From assembly GCF_000017685.1 (NCBI RefSeq), contig NC_010843.1:62001-126000 (forward strand): a stretch of DNA of 64,000 bases, given 5' to 3'. Shown piece after piece: positions 1-10,224 of the stretch. The notes beneath the pieces were generated by a model. That model was not told the DNA's origin. It worked only from the letters and a program-made list of their open reading frames with translations, and searched no databases. This DNA is from Leptospira biflexa serovar Patoc strain 'Patoc 1 (Paris)'. GTDB lineage: Bacteria; Spirochaetota; Leptospiria; Leptospirales; Leptospiraceae. Position 1 is the first letter of the stretch. Each line of letters begins with the position of its first letter. Position numbers and translations under genes: made by a program.

Positions 1-649
1 TGACATTGGTTTTAAAGGTCACACCTTCCGCTTCCATTTGTTTCATACGGCGGTCGATATGTCTTTTTTCCATTTTAAAATCAGGGATTCCGTAACGGAG
101 TAGGCCACCGATTCGATCATTTTTTTCAAAGATAGTAACCGTGTGACCTGCACGAGCTAACTGCTGTCCTGCGGCAAGACCTGCAGGTCCTGATCCGACA
201 ACAGCCACTTTTTTCCCTGATTTGGAAGCAGGTGTTTGTGGGATGACCCATCCTTCTTCCCAAGCACGGTCAATGATGGTTCGTTCAATGGATTTAATGG
301 ATACAGGTGGTTCAATGATCCCAAGGGTACAAGCGGACTCACAAGGAGCAGGGCATAACCTTCCTGTAAACTCGGGGAAGTTATTCGTTTTGGATAAATT
401 TTCCCAAGCCTCTTTCCATCGACCTCGGTAGACAAAGTCATTGAATTCTGGGATGAGGTTGTCGACAGGGCAACCAGTATCGCCATGGCAAAACGGAATC
501 CCGCAGTCCATACAACGAGCCCCTTGGTCTTTGGCAACAGCCTCAGGGAAAGGTTTTTCAAACTCTTTGTAGTTTTTGACCCTTTCCTTCGGTTCAATCT
601 TTTGAAGGTATTCTTTTTTAAATTCTAAAAATCCTGTTGGTTTACCCAC
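1..649 (-). CDS. gltD: Glutamate synthase small subunit (N-terminal part, cut by window start)
   Basis: This is the N-terminal part of the NADPH-dependent small subunit, which passes electrons through FAD and iron-sulfur clusters to GltB for glutamate synthesis. Translation from a GTG at 649 begins [16 protein letters not shown]. It shows the cysteine set [11 protein letters not shown]...GCP and [12 protein letters not shown], the two 4Fe-4S binding segments of the family. Further in comes the dinucleotide-binding run [18 protein letters not shown]. The GTG start is chosen because it overlaps the gltB stop by 8 bp, as expected for translational coupling, and the frame stays open to the window edge. 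The C-terminal NADPH domain lies outside the window. Identity is secure; the exact start is likely. Confidence 0.93.
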   Translation of the reverse strand, partial: MGKPTGFLEFKKEYLQKIEPKERVKNYKEFEKPFPEAVAKDQGARCMDCGIPFCHGDTGCPVDNLIPEFNDFVYRGRWKEAWENLSKTNNFPEFTGRLCPAPCESACTLGIIEPPVSIKSIERTIIDRAWEEGWVIPQTPASKSGKKVAVVGSGPAGLAAGQQLARAGHTVTIFEKNDRIGGLLRYGIPDFKMEKRHIDRRMKQMEAEGVTFKTNV

Positions 650-3600
650 GAGCTGTTACCCCCTCTTTATTTTGTTTTCCCGATCCATTTTCAGAAGCCA
701 TTTTTTCTAGGGCTTTTTTATAATCTCTCGGAATCACCTTGATCATTTGTTTTACGACTTCATCCCATTGGTTTAGAACTTCTTCTGCACGTTTGGAACC
801 TGTATATTTTTTATGGTCTTCCACCATTTTTTTGATTTCTGCAATTTCTGCTGCATCAGTTAACGGATCTAAGTCGACCATCTCTTTGTTGATGAGAGAT
901 TCTTTGTTTTTCTTTGGATCCCAAAGGTAGGCAATCCCACCAGACATACCCGCAGCAAAGTTACGACCAATCTCACCAAGGATGATCACTCGTCCCCCGG
1001 TCATGTATTCACAACCATGGTCACCTGTTCCTTCCACAATGACATGAGCGCCTGAGTTTCTCACACAGAAACGTTCTCCCGCCATTCCATTCACATAGGC
1101 ATGTCCGCCAGTGGCACCGATAAAACAAGTGTTACCGATCACGATATTTTCTTCTGCTTTGTAAGGAGCTGACTTTGGAGTTTGGAAGATAAGTTTTCCA
1201 CCACAAAGTCCTTTTCCTACATAATCGTTTCCTTCACCCACTAGGCGTAGTGTCATCCCTTTGGTAACAAAGGCACCAAACGACTGTCCTGCGGTCCCTG
1301 TGAATTCGATGTCGATGGTGTCTTCAGCGAGTCCATCCACACCATATTTTTTAGTGACTTCGTGGCTAAGCATTGTCCCGACAGATCGGTTTAGGTTCAC
1401 AATGGTAGTTTGGATTTTTACAGGTTGTTTGTGGTCAATCGCCGCAAGGGATTTGCGAATCAGTTCGTTATCAATCTGTTCATCCAAGTGGTGGTTTTGT
1501 TCTTTGGCACGATAGAGCCCTGTTGGGAAAACAGGGTTTGGCCTATGGAGCACCTTACTAAAATCAAGCCCACGAGCCTTCCAATGGTGGTGCGGTCGTT
1601 TGAATTTGATTTTTTCCACTTGGCCAATCATTTCTTCAAATGTCCTGAAACCAAGTTTTGCCATGATCTCACGCACTTCTTCTGCGACAAAGGTCATAAA
1701 GTTCACAACGTGCTCAGGTTTTCCTGTGAACTTACTTCTTAAGAATTCATCTTGGGTGGCAACACCCACTGGGCAAGTATTCAGATGGCATTTCCGCATC
1801 ATGATACAACCCACTGACACAAGTGCCGATGTGGAAAATCCAAATTCTTCGGCACCAAGTAGGGCTCCGACAACCACATCTTTTCCAGTGAGGAGTTTTC
1901 CATCCACTGCAAGGTACACACGATCACGTAAGCCGTTTGCAACCAGTGTTTGGTGGGTTTCGGAAAGTCCTAGTTCCCAAGGAGTTCCTGCATGGTGGAT
2001 GGAAGAAATCGGACTTGCTCCTGTTCCCCCTTCGTGACCTGCAATGAGGATATGATCCGCATGTGCTTTGGCCACACCTACTGCCACTGTTCCCACTCCG
2101 GATTCCGAAACGAGTTTGACTGAGATCCGAGCTCTTGGGTTTGAGTTTTTTAAATCGAAGATGAGCTGTTTTAAATCTTCGATTGAATAAATGTCATGGT
2201 GAGGAGGAGGGGAGATAAGAGTCACACCTGGTGTGGAGTAACGTAACCATCCAATGTATTTGTCTACCTTGTGGCCTGGTAATTGTCCACCTTCTCCTGG
2301 TTTTGCGCCCTGTGCCATTTTGATTTGGATGTCATCGGCATTGGTGAGGTATTCCATGGTGACCCCAAACCTTGCCGAAGCAACTTGTTTGATCGCCGAT
2401 CGCATGCTATCGCCATTGGGAAGGGTTTTGAATCGAACTGGATCCTCGCCACCTTCTCCCGTATTGGATTTGGCACCAATTCGGTTCATGGCAATCGCAA
2501 GTGTCGTGTGTGCTTCCCAAGAAATGGAACCATGGCTCATCGCTCCTGTTTGGAAACGTTTGAGGATGGATTTTACCGATTCCACTTCTTCAATTGGAAT
2601 CGCTTTGGAACCATCATAGTCCAACTGGAACAAACTTCGGAGTGTGATCGCTCTTTCGTTTTGGTTGTCGATGAGGGCCGAAAACTCTTTGAAGGTTTTG
2701 TAGTCGTTCTCTTGGGTTGCTTTTTGTAATTTATGAACAGTGATGGGAGTGTAAAGATGGCTATCCCCATTTTTACGGTAGTAATGCACTCCACCTGGTT
2801 CCAAGTTATTTGGGAAAAAAGTTGGATCGTAAGCCGCTTTGTGGCGACGAACAGTTTCTTCTTCCAACATCTCAAGGGACAATCCTTCGATTCTGGATTG
2901 TGTTCCCGCAAAGTATGTATTCACGAGTTCAGAATCAAGACCCACTGCTTCAAAAATTTGAGCACCGCAGTACGATTGTAATGTGGAGATTCCCATTTTC
3001 GAAAATACTTTAAAAAGTCCTTTCCCAATGGATTTGATGTATTTCTTTTTGGCTTCTTTGTAGTCTGGAACTTCTGGCAATAATCCTTGGAGGGATAAGT
3101 CTGCTATGGTTTCGAACGCTAAGTAAGGGTTAATGGCATTGGCACCATATCCGCATAACAAGGCAAAGTGGGCCACTTCTCTCGGTTCCCCAGATTCCAA
3201 AACAATCCCTGCTTTTGTGCGAAGTCCTTCACGGATGAGGTAATGATGGAGTCCCGCCACAGCAAGTAACGAAGGAATGGCAGCCTTTTTTTCACCCACA
3301 GCATGGTCGGTTAGGATGATGAGGTTGACCCCTTGTTCTCGGATGGCTTTTGCCGCATCGGCACACACTCTGTCGAGCGAGTTACGCATATCATGTTTTT
3401 TGGATGGATCAAATAAGATTTCAAAGGTTTTTGCTTTGAAATGTCCTTCACTGATTTGTTTGATCTTTTCAAAATCTTCATTGGTGAGGATCGGGTGTTC
3501 CAATTCAAGCCTATGGGCATGTTCTGGTTCTTCAGAAAGAAGGTTCCCTTCTGGCCCAATGTAAGTCGTGAGTTCCATCACAAGTTCTTCACGGATTGGA

Positions 3601-5219
3601 TCAATCGGTGGGTTTGTCACCTGTGCAAAGTTTTGTTTGAAATAACGGAAGAGGGGTTGTGGTTTTTCGCTAAGTACTGCAAGGGAGGAGTCCACACCCA
3701 TGGAACCAACCGGTTCTTCTCCCGAAACTCCCATTGGTTTGATGAGAGTGAATACATCTTCGTGTGTGTATCCAAACGCTCTTTGTCGTTCTAAAATAGT
3801 TTCGTGTTGCGGTTGTTTGACGTTTTCAGGATCAGGGAGCGACCCCAATCGGATCATATTGTCTTCTACCCATTTGCGGTATGGCTTTTGGGTTGAGATT
3901 TGTTTTTTGATTTCTTCATCATCTAGGATTTGGCCTTTTTCCATATCGATGAGAAGCATCCTTCCTGGGCGAAGTCTGTCTTGTACAAGCACTTCTTCTG
4001 GTGGAAGGTTTAAAACCCCCGCTTCGGAAGACATGATCACTTCATCATCTTTTGTGACAATGTAACGAGCAGGTCTTAATCCATTACGGTCAAGAGTGGC
4101 ACCAATGATCCTTCCATCAGTAAAGGCAATGGCAGCAGGACCATCCCATGGTTCCATAAAGGTTGCGTGGTATTCGTAGAACGCACGTCTGTCGGCGTCC
4201 ATTGCTTTGTTTTTGGACCAAGCTTCTGGGATCATCATCATCACCGCGTGTGGTAATGACCTTCCCCCCATCACAAGTAGTTCGAGAACTGTATCAAATG
4301 TTGCCGTATCTGATTGGCCTTCCATCACAATCGGAAGCATCCTTCTCAGTTCATCACCATATAACGGTGATTGCATGACCATCTGGCGAGCCGCCATCCA
4401 GTTCATATTCCCACGTAAAGTATTGATCTCACCATTATGAGCGATTTGGCGGTAAGGGTGAGCCAAGTCCCAAGTAGGGAAGGTGTTTGTGGAAAACCTT
4501 GTATGAGTGAGACAAAACGCTGAAGTGAAGTCAGGTGACTTGAGGTCTTCATAGAACTTTTTCACTTGGTCTCCAAGTAACATCCCTTTGTAAACGATGG
4601 TACGGGAAGAAAAACTAGGTACATAATACTGGGAACGATCGAGTTTCAGTTCCGCACGGATTCGTCTGTCGATGAGTCGTCCGATAAGGAAAAGTTTTCT
4701 TTCAAAATCATCAGAGGTTTTGATTTTTTTCGATTTTTTTCCGATGAACACTTGTTTGAAGACAGGGATGGTTTTGGAAGCCACAACGCCCGCATACTCT
4801 TTGTTCACTGGCACATCACGGAATCCAAGGAATTCTTCTCCTTCATCAATGATGATTTTTTCGATTACGTTTTCAATCGCAGCTCTTACTTCTGCATTTT
4901 GTGGTAAAAATAAAAATCCAACGGCATAATCACCTTCTTTTGGTAAGGTGAAGGTTAGATTTTTTCGGAAAAAAGCATCGGGGAGATTGATCATAATCCC
5001 CGCACCATCTCCCGTTTTTGGATCGGCTCCTTCGGCCCCTCTATGTTCGAGGTTACACATCAGGCGGATCCCTTTGTCTACGATGTCACGGGAACGTTTG
5101 CCCTTAAAATTTGCGATAAAACCAACACCACAGGAGTCTTTGTCCATGGCAGGATCATACATACCTTGGGCCTGTGGGCCGAGCGGCGGAAGGATGGGTG
5201 GTTGGTTAGATTTTGACAT
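642..5219 (-). CDS. gltB: Glutamate synthase large subunit
   Basis: This 1525-residue protein has the full length of bacterial GltB. It takes the amide nitrogen of glutamine and condenses it with 2-oxoglutarate to give two glutamates. The N-terminal nucleophile region is [10 protein letters not shown] with Cys30 as the amidotransferase cysteine, so a short propeptide is probably removed. The central and synthase domains are complete, including [10 protein letters not shown]. The 3Fe-4S cluster cysteines lie in [15 protein letters not shown], followed by the C-terminal beta-helix ([11 protein letters not shown]). It is followed with an 8-bp overlap by gltD, so both form one operon read leftwards. 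The 193 bp upstream contain repeats that could be regulatory. Confidence 0.97.
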   Translation of the reverse strand: MSKSNQPPILPPLGPQAQGMYDPAMDKDSCGVGFIANFKGKRSRDIVDKGIRLMCNLEHRGAEGADPKTGDGAGIMINLPDAFFRKNLTFTLPKEGDYAVGFLFLPQNAEVRAAIENVIEKIIIDEGEEFLGFRDVPVNKEYAGVVASKTIPVFKQVFIGKKSKKIKTSDDFERKLFLIGRLIDRRIRAELKLDRSQYYVPSFSSRTIVYKGMLLGDQVKKFYEDLKSPDFTSAFCLTHTRFSTNTFPTWDLAHPYRQIAHNGEINTLRGNMNWMAARQMVMQSPLYGDELRRMLPIVMEGQSDTATFDTVLELLVMGGRSLPHAVMMMIPEAWSKNKAMDADRRAFYEYHATFMEPWDGPAAIAFTDGRIIGATLDRNGLRPARYIVTKDDEVIMSSEAGVLNLPPEEVLVQDRLRPGRMLLIDMEKGQILDDEEIKKQISTQKPYRKWVEDNMIRLGSLPDPENVKQPQHETILERQRAFGYTHEDVFTLIKPMGVSGEEPVGSMGVDSSLAVLSEKPQPLFRYFKQNFAQVTNPPIDPIREELVMELTTYIGPEGNLLSEEPEHAHRLELEHPILTNEDFEKIKQISEGHFKAKTFEILFDPSKKHDMRNSLDRVCADAAKAIREQGVNLIILTDHAVGEKKAAIPSLLAVAGLHHYLIREGLRTKAGIVLESGEPREVAHFALLCGYGANAINPYLAFETIADLSLQGLLPEVPDYKEAKKKYIKSIGKGLFKVFSKMGISTLQSYCGAQIFEAVGLDSELVNTYFAGTQSRIEGLSLEMLEEETVRRHKAAYDPTFFPNNLEPGGVHYYRKNGDSHLYTPITVHKLQKATQENDYKTFKEFSALIDNQNERAITLRSLFQLDYDGSKAIPIEEVESVKSILKRFQTGAMSHGSISWEAHTTLAIAMNRIGAKSNTGEGGEDPVRFKTLPNGDSMRSAIKQVASARFGVTMEYLTNADDIQIKMAQGAKPGEGGQLPGHKVDKYIGWLRYSTPGVTLISPPPHHDIYSIEDLKQLIFDLKNSNPRARISVKLVSESGVGTVAVGVAKAHADHILIAGHEGGTGASPISSIHHAGTPWELGLSETHQTLVANGLRDRVYLAVDGKLLTGKDVVVGALLGAEEFGFSTSALVSVGCIMMRKCHLNTCPVGVATQDEFLRSKFTGKPEHVVNFMTFVAEEVREIMAKLGFRTFEEMIGQVEKIKFKRPHHHWKARGLDFSKVLHRPNPVFPTGLYRAKEQNHHLDEQIDNELIRKSLAAIDHKQPVKIQTTIVNLNRSVGTMLSHEVTKKYGVDGLAEDTIDIEFTGTAGQSFGAFVTKGMTLRLVGEGNDYVGKGLCGGKLIFQTPKSAPYKAEENIVIGNTCFIGATGGHAYVNGMAGERFCVRNSGAHVIVEGTGDHGCEYMTGGRVIILGEIGRNFAAGMSGGIAYLWDPKKNKESLINKEMVDLDPLTDAAEIAEIKKMVEDHKKYTGSKRAEEVLNQWDEVVKQMIKVIPRDYKKALEKMASENGSGKQNKEGVTARG

Positions 5220-5293
5220 ACGTACCCTACACTAAAGCAATTACTGTACCTTGTTTTAGAAAACGGGTGTGCTGTCCAATTATTTTGTTTTCA

Positions 5294-5322
5294 GCAAAAT
5301 GATTTATTTTTAGGCAAAATGA
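5294..5322. repeat. Direct repeat GCAAAATGA x2 upstream of gltB
   Basis: Two copies of GCAAAATGA start at 5294 and 5314, exactly 20 bp apart, about two helical turns. They lie 75-100 bp upstream of the gltB start in an AT-rich stretch. The first copy is also half of a short inverted repeat (ATTTTG at 5282, CAAAAT at 5295). The spacing would suit binding of a regulator to one face of the helix, but no regulator is known from this window and the role is inferred. Confidence 0.35.
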
Positions 5323-5354
5323 AAGTCAAAAGAATGTATATGGTGGATACAAAA

Positions 5355-5391
5355 TGCTTATATACTGTAATTTACGTCTAAGATATAAGCA
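5355..5391. promoter_or_regulatory. 9-bp inverted repeat TGCTTATAT/ATATAAGCA before gltB
   Basis: TGCTTATAT (5355-5363) is mirrored by ATATAAGCA (5383-5391) with a 19-bp spacer. Two copies of GGATACA, one on each side, flank it (near 5345 and 5396). It sits between the end of the upstream membrane-protein gene and gltB. It is AT-rich without a T tract, so an operator is more likely than a terminator. It does not match the NtrC consensus. Confidence 0.3.
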
Positions 5392-5412
5392 TAGATGGAT
5401 ACAGTCTAAAAA

Positions 5413-6624
5413 CTAGCGCAGTACAAGAAAGAAGCGAACTGCAACTTCCATAGGAAGATCGCTTAAATCCCAGCGCACCCAATCGGAGGCATCGTAGGCT
5501 TGTTTTGCATGTTGCAAGGCATCACCGAAGCCTTCGGATGGGTTTTCCAGGGAATCAAGGAGGGCCATCGACTTTTCGTAAGCGAGTTTGGTTTGGAAGT
5601 GAAGGGTCTTATTTGGCAATTCCAAATAAATGATTTTTTCAGAGTTTGGAATCCATTCCCCCTCTAGGTTTTGTATCCCATTTCGGATGGAATGAAACCT
5701 GTAACCATTTTCAAATGATGCAATCGAATAATGAGTGTTCGATTTGGGCAAAATCCAAAAATAATACTGGGAACCAAATGAAAGATACCCTAGGAAGAGG
5801 ATGAGGATTCCCCAATACATATTCTTTTGATGGCCTTCTCGAAAGTTGAAAACAAAGATAAATGCGCCGAGGTGGCCGATCGCAAGGAGTGAAACTAAAA
5901 AATACCAATTTGCACTCAGGATTTTATGTTTCCATGCGATTGGGAACGTAAGCGCAGTCGTTACGTTTGTCGGCAAACTTTCTTTTTTTAAGTTGGAAAT
6001 CGTATTGTACCTATCTGGTTTCGTAACTGTTCCCTTGTTTGTATGATCGGAGAACTCATGTTTCACGAGAAGGCCTTTGAATGGTTTTCCGGTTTCAGTT
6101 TCAACTGGGAGGGGTAACACTCGAAACCATTTTTTCATTTCACGAGAGAGTGTCGCATACCGACTGAATTCATCCTTAGAATCCTTGTATCGTTTCACGG
6201 AAACTTTTGCGACGGGAAGTAACAAACTGGAATTATGGTGCAAATAAATTGTATCGGTATACCTCGTTCCATCTTTTTTGGATTCAGATTCCGATTTGAT
6301 TTGATAGGAAATAAATTCTGCAATGGGAAAACTAATATCGGGTTCGTTTGAATCCCCAAAAGAAATTTGGCCACTTGGTTTATCGATTTTAAGTTGGTAA
6401 ACAAATTCATCTTTTTCTCCATATGACTGGTAACATAGATAACTAAATGGAAGAAAGGTAACCAAGGTAAATAGAAACCCCATTTTGCCAATCTGGGTTC
6501 GTTTCCAAATCCAAATCCCTGAGAAGGCAAAAACAATCCAAAACACAATTCCAAAAAGGAAAAGGTATAAATTAAAGGTAACGGCTTTCACCAAAACCAC
6601 ATCAGATAAAAAAGTTGTTTCCAC
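5413..6624 (-). CDS. Membrane protein of unknown function (403 aa)
   Basis: I do not recognise a family. The N terminus has two hydrophobic segments (about residues 15-40 and 48-65). A soluble stretch of about 150 residues with alternating beta-like pattern follows (region around SGQISFGDSNEPDISFPIAE). Two more membrane segments lie near residues 235-260 and 270-292, and a soluble C-terminal domain follows. This resembles an inner-membrane protein with periplasmic or cytoplasmic loops. No catalytic motif is visible. It is transcribed towards gltB but separated from it by 193 bp with its own repeats, so it is probably a separate unit. It is divergent from the TPM-domain gene with only 44 bp between the starts. 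Confidence 0.75.
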   Translation of the reverse strand: METTFLSDVVLVKAVTFNLYLFLFGIVFWIVFAFSGIWIWKRTQIGKMGFLFTLVTFLPFSYLCYQSYGEKDEFVYQLKIDKPSGQISFGDSNEPDISFPIAEFISYQIKSESESKKDGTRYTDTIYLHHNSSLLLPVAKVSVKRYKDSKDEFSRYATLSREMKKWFRVLPLPVETETGKPFKGLLVKHEFSDHTNKGTVTKPDRYNTISNLKKESLPTNVTTALTFPIAWKHKILSANWYFLVSLLAIGHLGAFIFVFNFREGHQKNMYWGILILFLGYLSFGSQYYFWILPKSNTHYSIASFENGYRFHSIRNGIQNLEGEWIPNSEKIIYLELPNKTLHFQTKLAYEKSMALLDSLENPSEGFGDALQHAKQAYDASDWVRWDLSDLPMEVAVRFFLVLR

Positions 6625-6668
6625 AGCGTAAAAAAAATCTTTGATTTTTTGTTTTTGTCAACTACCCT

Positions 6669-7622
6669 ATGGCGATGAATTTTATATTTTCAAGACTCCG
6701 CAGTGGGATCTTTGCCCTTTTGTTTTTAGGTTTTTTCCCCTTTGGACTATTTGCAAAAGAAATCCCGAACTTGGAAAGGCGAGTCACCTGGGAAGAAGGA
6801 ACAATTCCAAAGGAAGAAGCAGAGCTTTTGGAGAACATTTTAAAGGAACACGAAGAAAAAACTTCTAACCAATTTGCAATACTCGTCGTACGTTCGTTAG
6901 ATGGTGAAATATTAGAAGAATACAGTTTAAAAGTCTCCGAAAATTGGAAACTGGGACAAAAGGGGGTTGATAACGGAGTTCTCATTTTACTTGCAACAGA
7001 AGATAAAAAGGTTCGCATTGAAGTGGGTTATGGTTTGGAAGGAGTCCTAACGGATGTTTATTGCAAACGAATCATCCGAGACAAATTCATTCCTCAGTTT
7101 CGTAAAGGAGATTATGCAAAAGGAATTCGTTTAGGATTGGATGAGTTACTCACAACTGCATACCTGGGAAACACGCCAGAAGAACCTTCCTTATTCGAAA
7201 ACTTTCAATCGTTTCGAGGTGTTGATTTCAAAGGCAATTGGTTTTTATACCCCGTGGGAATCTTATTTGTTTCCGTTCTCTTTATATTTGCGGTGATCAC
7301 ATCCTTTCACTATGAAGACACAGGCATTGGGATGTTTGTATTTGTTTTGGTGTTTTTCCAATGGTTGCCCACCATGTTTTTTGGCTATTACGCTTGGTTA
7401 GGTTGTAATTTGGTTTACATCCTCGGTTTTTCTTTTGTTCGCCTAACAAGAAATAGAGTGAGTTGGGTGAAAAAAATGGCAACAAAAGTAACGGACAATG
7501 TGATGTTTTCCTCTGGTGGCTTCTCAAGCAGTGGGGGGAGTGGTTCTTCTGGTGGGTCTAGTGGAAGTTTTAGCGGAGGAGGAGGGAGTTTTGGGGGAGG
7601 TGGTGCTAGTGGCAGTTGGTGA
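6669..7622 (+). CDS. TPM-domain (YgcG-type) membrane protein
   Basis: This 317-residue protein starts with a signal sequence or anchor ending near LFA-KE (about residue 32). A TPM domain follows (about residues 35-175), shown by NQFAILVVRSLDG, GVDNGVLILLATEDKKVRIE and VGYGLEGVLTD. Two or three membrane segments follow (about 195-265). The end is a Gly/Ser-rich tail, GGGGSFGGGGASGSW, typical of YgcG/YdjH-like members. Family members are linked to membrane repair or phosphatase activity in photosynthetic and other bacteria, but the function is poorly defined. There is a second in-frame ATG two codons downstream. It is divergent from the 5413-6624 gene. Confidence 0.85.
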   Translation: MAMNFIFSRLRSGIFALLFLGFFPFGLFAKEIPNLERRVTWEEGTIPKEEAELLENILKEHEEKTSNQFAILVVRSLDGEILEEYSLKVSENWKLGQKGVDNGVLILLATEDKKVRIEVGYGLEGVLTDVYCKRIIRDKFIPQFRKGDYAKGIRLGLDELLTTAYLGNTPEEPSLFENFQSFRGVDFKGNWFLYPVGILFVSVLFIFAVITSFHYEDTGIGMFVFVLVFFQWLPTMFFGYYAWLGCNLVYILGFSFVRLTRNRVSWVKKMATKVTDNVMFSSGGFSSSGGSGSSGGSSGSFSGGGGSFGGGGASGSW

Positions 7623-7939
7623 TGGGCAGATGGGGGGACGAAGACCTAAGGTAGAAATTCAAACTAACAGAAAGTGAACCGATCAGAATGCGAACAATTT
7701 TGGAATCTGGAAATCAAATTGGTTTTCCAAAAGGCAAAGAAATAGCATTTGTAATGACTTAGAGAGACAGCTAAAGTCAGTAAAATTTTTAACAAATGAT
7801 TTTAAACGATTTTGTTTTAAATGTAAGTTATGCGAAAATTTTAGGGCGCTTCTATTTTAATAAATTTCGATCGTCCGTGCTAGCTAAAAGAACATAAAAA
7901 GTTGTTGTTACCAATTCGGGAACATGTACCTATTGGCTT
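7623..7939. other. Intergenic stretch before the toxin-antitoxin module
   Basis: There are 317 bp without a convincing gene. The last 140 bp are strongly AT-rich and contain the left copy (7899-7910) of the inverted repeat that frames higBA. No terminator for the TPM gene is evident. No HTH or phage-like remnant could be read in any frame. Confidence 0.6.
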
Positions 7940-8239
7940 GTGAGGGTTATTTCAAGAAAAATATTGAGAGATTTCTACTCTATACCTAAATACTCTGATT
8001 CTAAAATTCCGATCGAAGTTTGGTTTAAAGAGACTTCGAAAGCTTTCTGGAAATCACCTTCCGATATTAAAGAAAAATACAGAAATGCTAGTTTCCTTAA
8101 GGATAATAGAATCATTTTCAATATTCATGGAAACAAATACAGGCTAATTGTGAAAATTCATTACAATCTACAAACTGTATTTATAAGGTTTATAGGAACT
8201 CACGAACAATATGATAAAATCGATGCTGAGGTGATTTAA
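7940..8239 (+). CDS. higB: HigB-type mRNA interferase toxin
   Basis: This 99-residue basic protein begins MRVISRKILRDFY from a GTG and matches the start pattern of the HigB toxin family (MHVISRK-like). It contains the conserved core NNRIIFNIHGNKYRLIVKI and the C-terminal RFIGTHEQYDKIDAE, where the THxxYD element is typical. The role inferred from the family is cleavage of mRNA, which halts translation when the antitoxin is lost. The toxin precedes the antitoxin, as usual for hig loci, and its stop codon abuts the higA start. The coding sequence is clearly more AT-rich than its neighbours, which suggests horizontal acquisition. The GTG start has no strong ribosome binding site, which may keep toxin levels low. 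Confidence 0.88.
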   Translation: MRVISRKILRDFYSIPKYSDSKIPIEVWFKETSKAFWKSPSDIKEKYRNASFLKDNRIIFNIHGNKYRLIVKIHYNLQTVFIRFIGTHEQYDKIDAEVI

Positions 8240-8644
8240 ATGAACATTAAACCTATTAAAAATAAAAAAGATCATTTAGAAGCACTTTCTGAGATAGAAA
8301 AACTCTGGGATGCTAGGAAAAATACAACTGAATACGACAGATTAGATATTTTAATTACCTTAGTCGATGCTTACGAAACTAAACACTATCCTATAGACGA
8401 TCCAGATCCAATTGAAGCTTTAAAATCGGTCATGGATGATAGGAATATGAAAAGTGTTGATTTAGGAAATTTAATCGGCGGGCGAAGTCGTGCCACAGAA
8501 ATCCTAAGTCGTAAAAGAAAGCTCACTTTAGAAATGATTAGAAAAATAAATCAAAACTTGGGAATTCCTACTGACATTCTTGTAAAAGAATATAAAATCA
8601 AATCTTCAAAGACAGGAAGAAAAAGAACGCCAACCGTGGCCTAA
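8240..8644 (+). CDS. higA: HigA-type antitoxin with XRE helix-turn-helix
   Basis: This 134-residue protein directly follows the toxin with no gap. Its N-terminal half is helical (ALSEIEKLWDAR, and the ITLVDAYETKHYPID element typical of this HigA group). Its C-terminal half is an XRE-like HTH (about residues 60-115: ALKSVMDDRNMKSVDLGNLI, RATEILSRKRKLT). It should bind HigB and repress its own promoter. A basic tail (KSSKTGRKRTPTVA) closes the protein. The sequence is AT-rich like higB. I am confident in the pairing. Confidence 0.9.
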   Translation: MNIKPIKNKKDHLEALSEIEKLWDARKNTTEYDRLDILITLVDAYETKHYPIDDPDPIEALKSVMDDRNMKSVDLGNLIGGRSRATEILSRKRKLTLEMIRKINQNLGIPTDILVKEYKIKSSKTGRKRTPTVA

Positions 8645-8797
8645 TTTCTTTACAAGAACTACTGCACATAACAACAACTTACTGCTACGCTTCGGGGAAC
8701 TTTGGTAAGCTTATGATTGCCTAAAACTCAAGCAAAACTCTATGGCTAAAAAAACTTAGTAGTGAGAAACGAAATTCGATGAACCGACAACGAATCT

Positions 8798-9343
8798 CTA
8801 AATTGATTTGGATTTGATCCCAATCCAATCGAGAATCTTTTCGGCCGCTTCTTCTTTGGAAAGTTTTGTTAGATTCAGTTTGAAATGTGCCGCTTCTTGG
8901 TACACGGGAAGTCGTTTTTCTAAAATACTTCTGTAAGTCGTGATTTTAGAAAGGTCGGGTCTTGTTTTGTCACCCTTTACTTTTTCCACAAGTTCTTCGA
9001 TGCCTCGTTCTAAGTAAACAATCCGGCCTATTTTTCGTAAGAGGTCTAATTTCCGTTCGCTTAAAACTTCGTTTCCAGATTCATCCAAATCAAATAAAAT
9101 CCCACCACCACAATCCAAAATGATTCCGTTCGCATTTTGAAGTTTTTGCAAAATAGAATATTCTAATTCTCGAAAGGCCTTCCAACCATTGTTTTCCACA
9201 AATTTGGGGATGGGTATCCCGCCTGTTTCATATACGGCAACGGAATCTGTGGAAACAACAGGGATTTCTGATTGTTTGGAAAGAGAACGGGAAACCTTTG
9301 ATTTTCCCGCTCCCCTGGCGCCAATCAAGATGATGTTCATCAT
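8798..9343 (-). CDS. aroK: Shikimate kinase
   Basis: This 181-residue P-loop kinase is predicted to phosphorylate shikimate at the 3-OH in the chorismate pathway. It has the Walker A GARGAGKS near the start, the shikimate-binding Asp in STDSV and the glycine cluster DCGGGI. The lid and binding region is KTRPDLSKI. The length and motif order fit AroK/AroL. Two ATGs are adjacent at the start (MMNI), so the exact first residue is open. It is the third gene of a cheD-HDOD-aroK run, 21 bp after the HDOD stop. The pairing with chemotaxis genes looks like local gene order rather than a functional link. Confidence 0.85.
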   Translation of the reverse strand: MMNIILIGARGAGKSKVSRSLSKQSEIPVVSTDSVAVYETGGIPIPKFVENNGWKAFRELEYSILQKLQNANGIILDCGGGILFDLDESGNEVLSERKLDLLRKIGRIVYLERGIEELVEKVKGDKTRPDLSKITTYRSILEKRLPVYQEAAHFKLNLTKLSKEEAAEKILDWIGIKSKSI

Positions 9344-9364
9344 AGTTTGGACCCGAAATTGAGT

Positions 9365-10219
9365 TTATACATTCAACAAATCAGCAAGGCCTGCTTGCAA
9401 ATCTGGGATATGGACAAAATAAGTTTCAATATCTGCATCAGTAACACCTGTTTGGCTGAGTGCAAACGGTGAAATGGGAACCGATTCACCACCGATATCA
9501 ATTCCAATCCCAGATACAACGATGAGGATACTTGCAAGGTGAACAACAGACGTGAGTAGAGGATTGACTTTCGATGTTTCAGGTGTGAGGTAATTTGCCA
9601 CGACATCAGTGAGTTCTGGAGGGAAGTTCCATCGTTTTAAAAGGTTTTCCGAAACTTCCATATGCGTGTAGCCAAAGTATTTTTTCTCTAGAGTGGAGAA
9701 TGGTTCTTGGTTGTCTTTTAAGTCTGTTTTGATTTGCATCATCACAGGGCTAAAAAACTGAGCAAGGACAATCTTTCCAACACTACAGAGAAGACCTGAA
9801 GTAAATGCTAAGTCTTTATCAATTTTTAACTTTTTGTGTTGTACGATTTTACTCGAAAGTTCGGCCACTAGTAATGATGACGTCCACAATTGTGCAGCTT
9901 CTAATTGGTAACTATTGAGGTCTTGGGCAAGAATTCCTTTCGCTGCCGTGAGGAGGACAATTTCTTTTACGGTTTTGATCCCGAGTGTCATCAGTGCTTC
10001 TTGGACAGTACGAATGGGTTTTGAGGCACGGTAATAAGCAGAATTAGAGAGTTTGATGACGTTCGCAGTGATGGCAGGGTCTTTCGAAATTTCCTGAGCT
10101 AAGTCTGCAATTTCTACATCTGGTTTTTGTAATTTTTCCAAAACTTTGGATACAACCGATGAAATGGCCGGTAATTTGTTTACGTCTTGTAATACTTCAT
10201 CAACTTTTGATTTTAGCAT
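9365..10219 (-). CDS. HDOD-domain signalling protein
   Basis: This 284-residue protein is a single HDOD domain over most of its length (LPAISSVVSKVLEKLQKPDV, DLAQEISKDPAITANVIKLS, then SAYYR). HDOD is an HD-related output domain without the full metal-binding HD pair. It is common in proteins that link to chemotaxis, cyclic-di-GMP or stress signalling. No receiver, GGDEF or EAL domain is attached. It starts 5 bp after the cheD stop, which suggests co-transcription and a possible role with chemotaxis. The substrate or partner cannot be read from the sequence. Confidence 0.88.
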   Translation of the reverse strand: MLKSKVDEVLQDVNKLPAISSVVSKVLEKLQKPDVEIADLAQEISKDPAITANVIKLSNSAYYRASKPIRTVQEALMTLGIKTVKEIVLLTAAKGILAQDLNSYQLEAAQLWTSSLLVAELSSKIVQHKKLKIDKDLAFTSGLLCSVGKIVLAQFFSPVMMQIKTDLKDNQEPFSTLEKKYFGYTHMEVSENLLKRWNFPPELTDVVANYLTPETSKVNPLLTSVVHLASILIVVSGIGIDIGGESVPISPFALSQTGVTDADIETYFVHIPDLQAGLADLLNV

Positions 10220-10224
10220 ATCGC

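Larger units (their letters stand above)
7899..8680. repeat. 12-bp inverted repeat framing higBA
   Basis: AAGTTGTTGTTA at 7899-7910 is repeated in inverted orientation as TAACAACAACTT at 8669-8680. The pair encloses exactly the two toxin-antitoxin genes. The right copy continues into a GC-richer segment with a short hairpin (CTTAC...GTAAG, about 8679-8714). The arrangement looks like the edges of a small mobile or cassette-like unit. No transposase or integrase is present, so mobility is inferred only. Confidence 0.4.

Noticed and set aside
2254..2729. Several 120-150-codon frames opposite gltB
   Set aside because: They are antisense shadows of the well-defined gltB coding sequence with no motifs of their own.
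8664..8740. Possible integron attC site at the right edge of higBA
   Set aside because: There is a hairpin and TAACAAC-like bases, but I cannot fit the consensus R and L boxes. No integrase or second cassette is seen.
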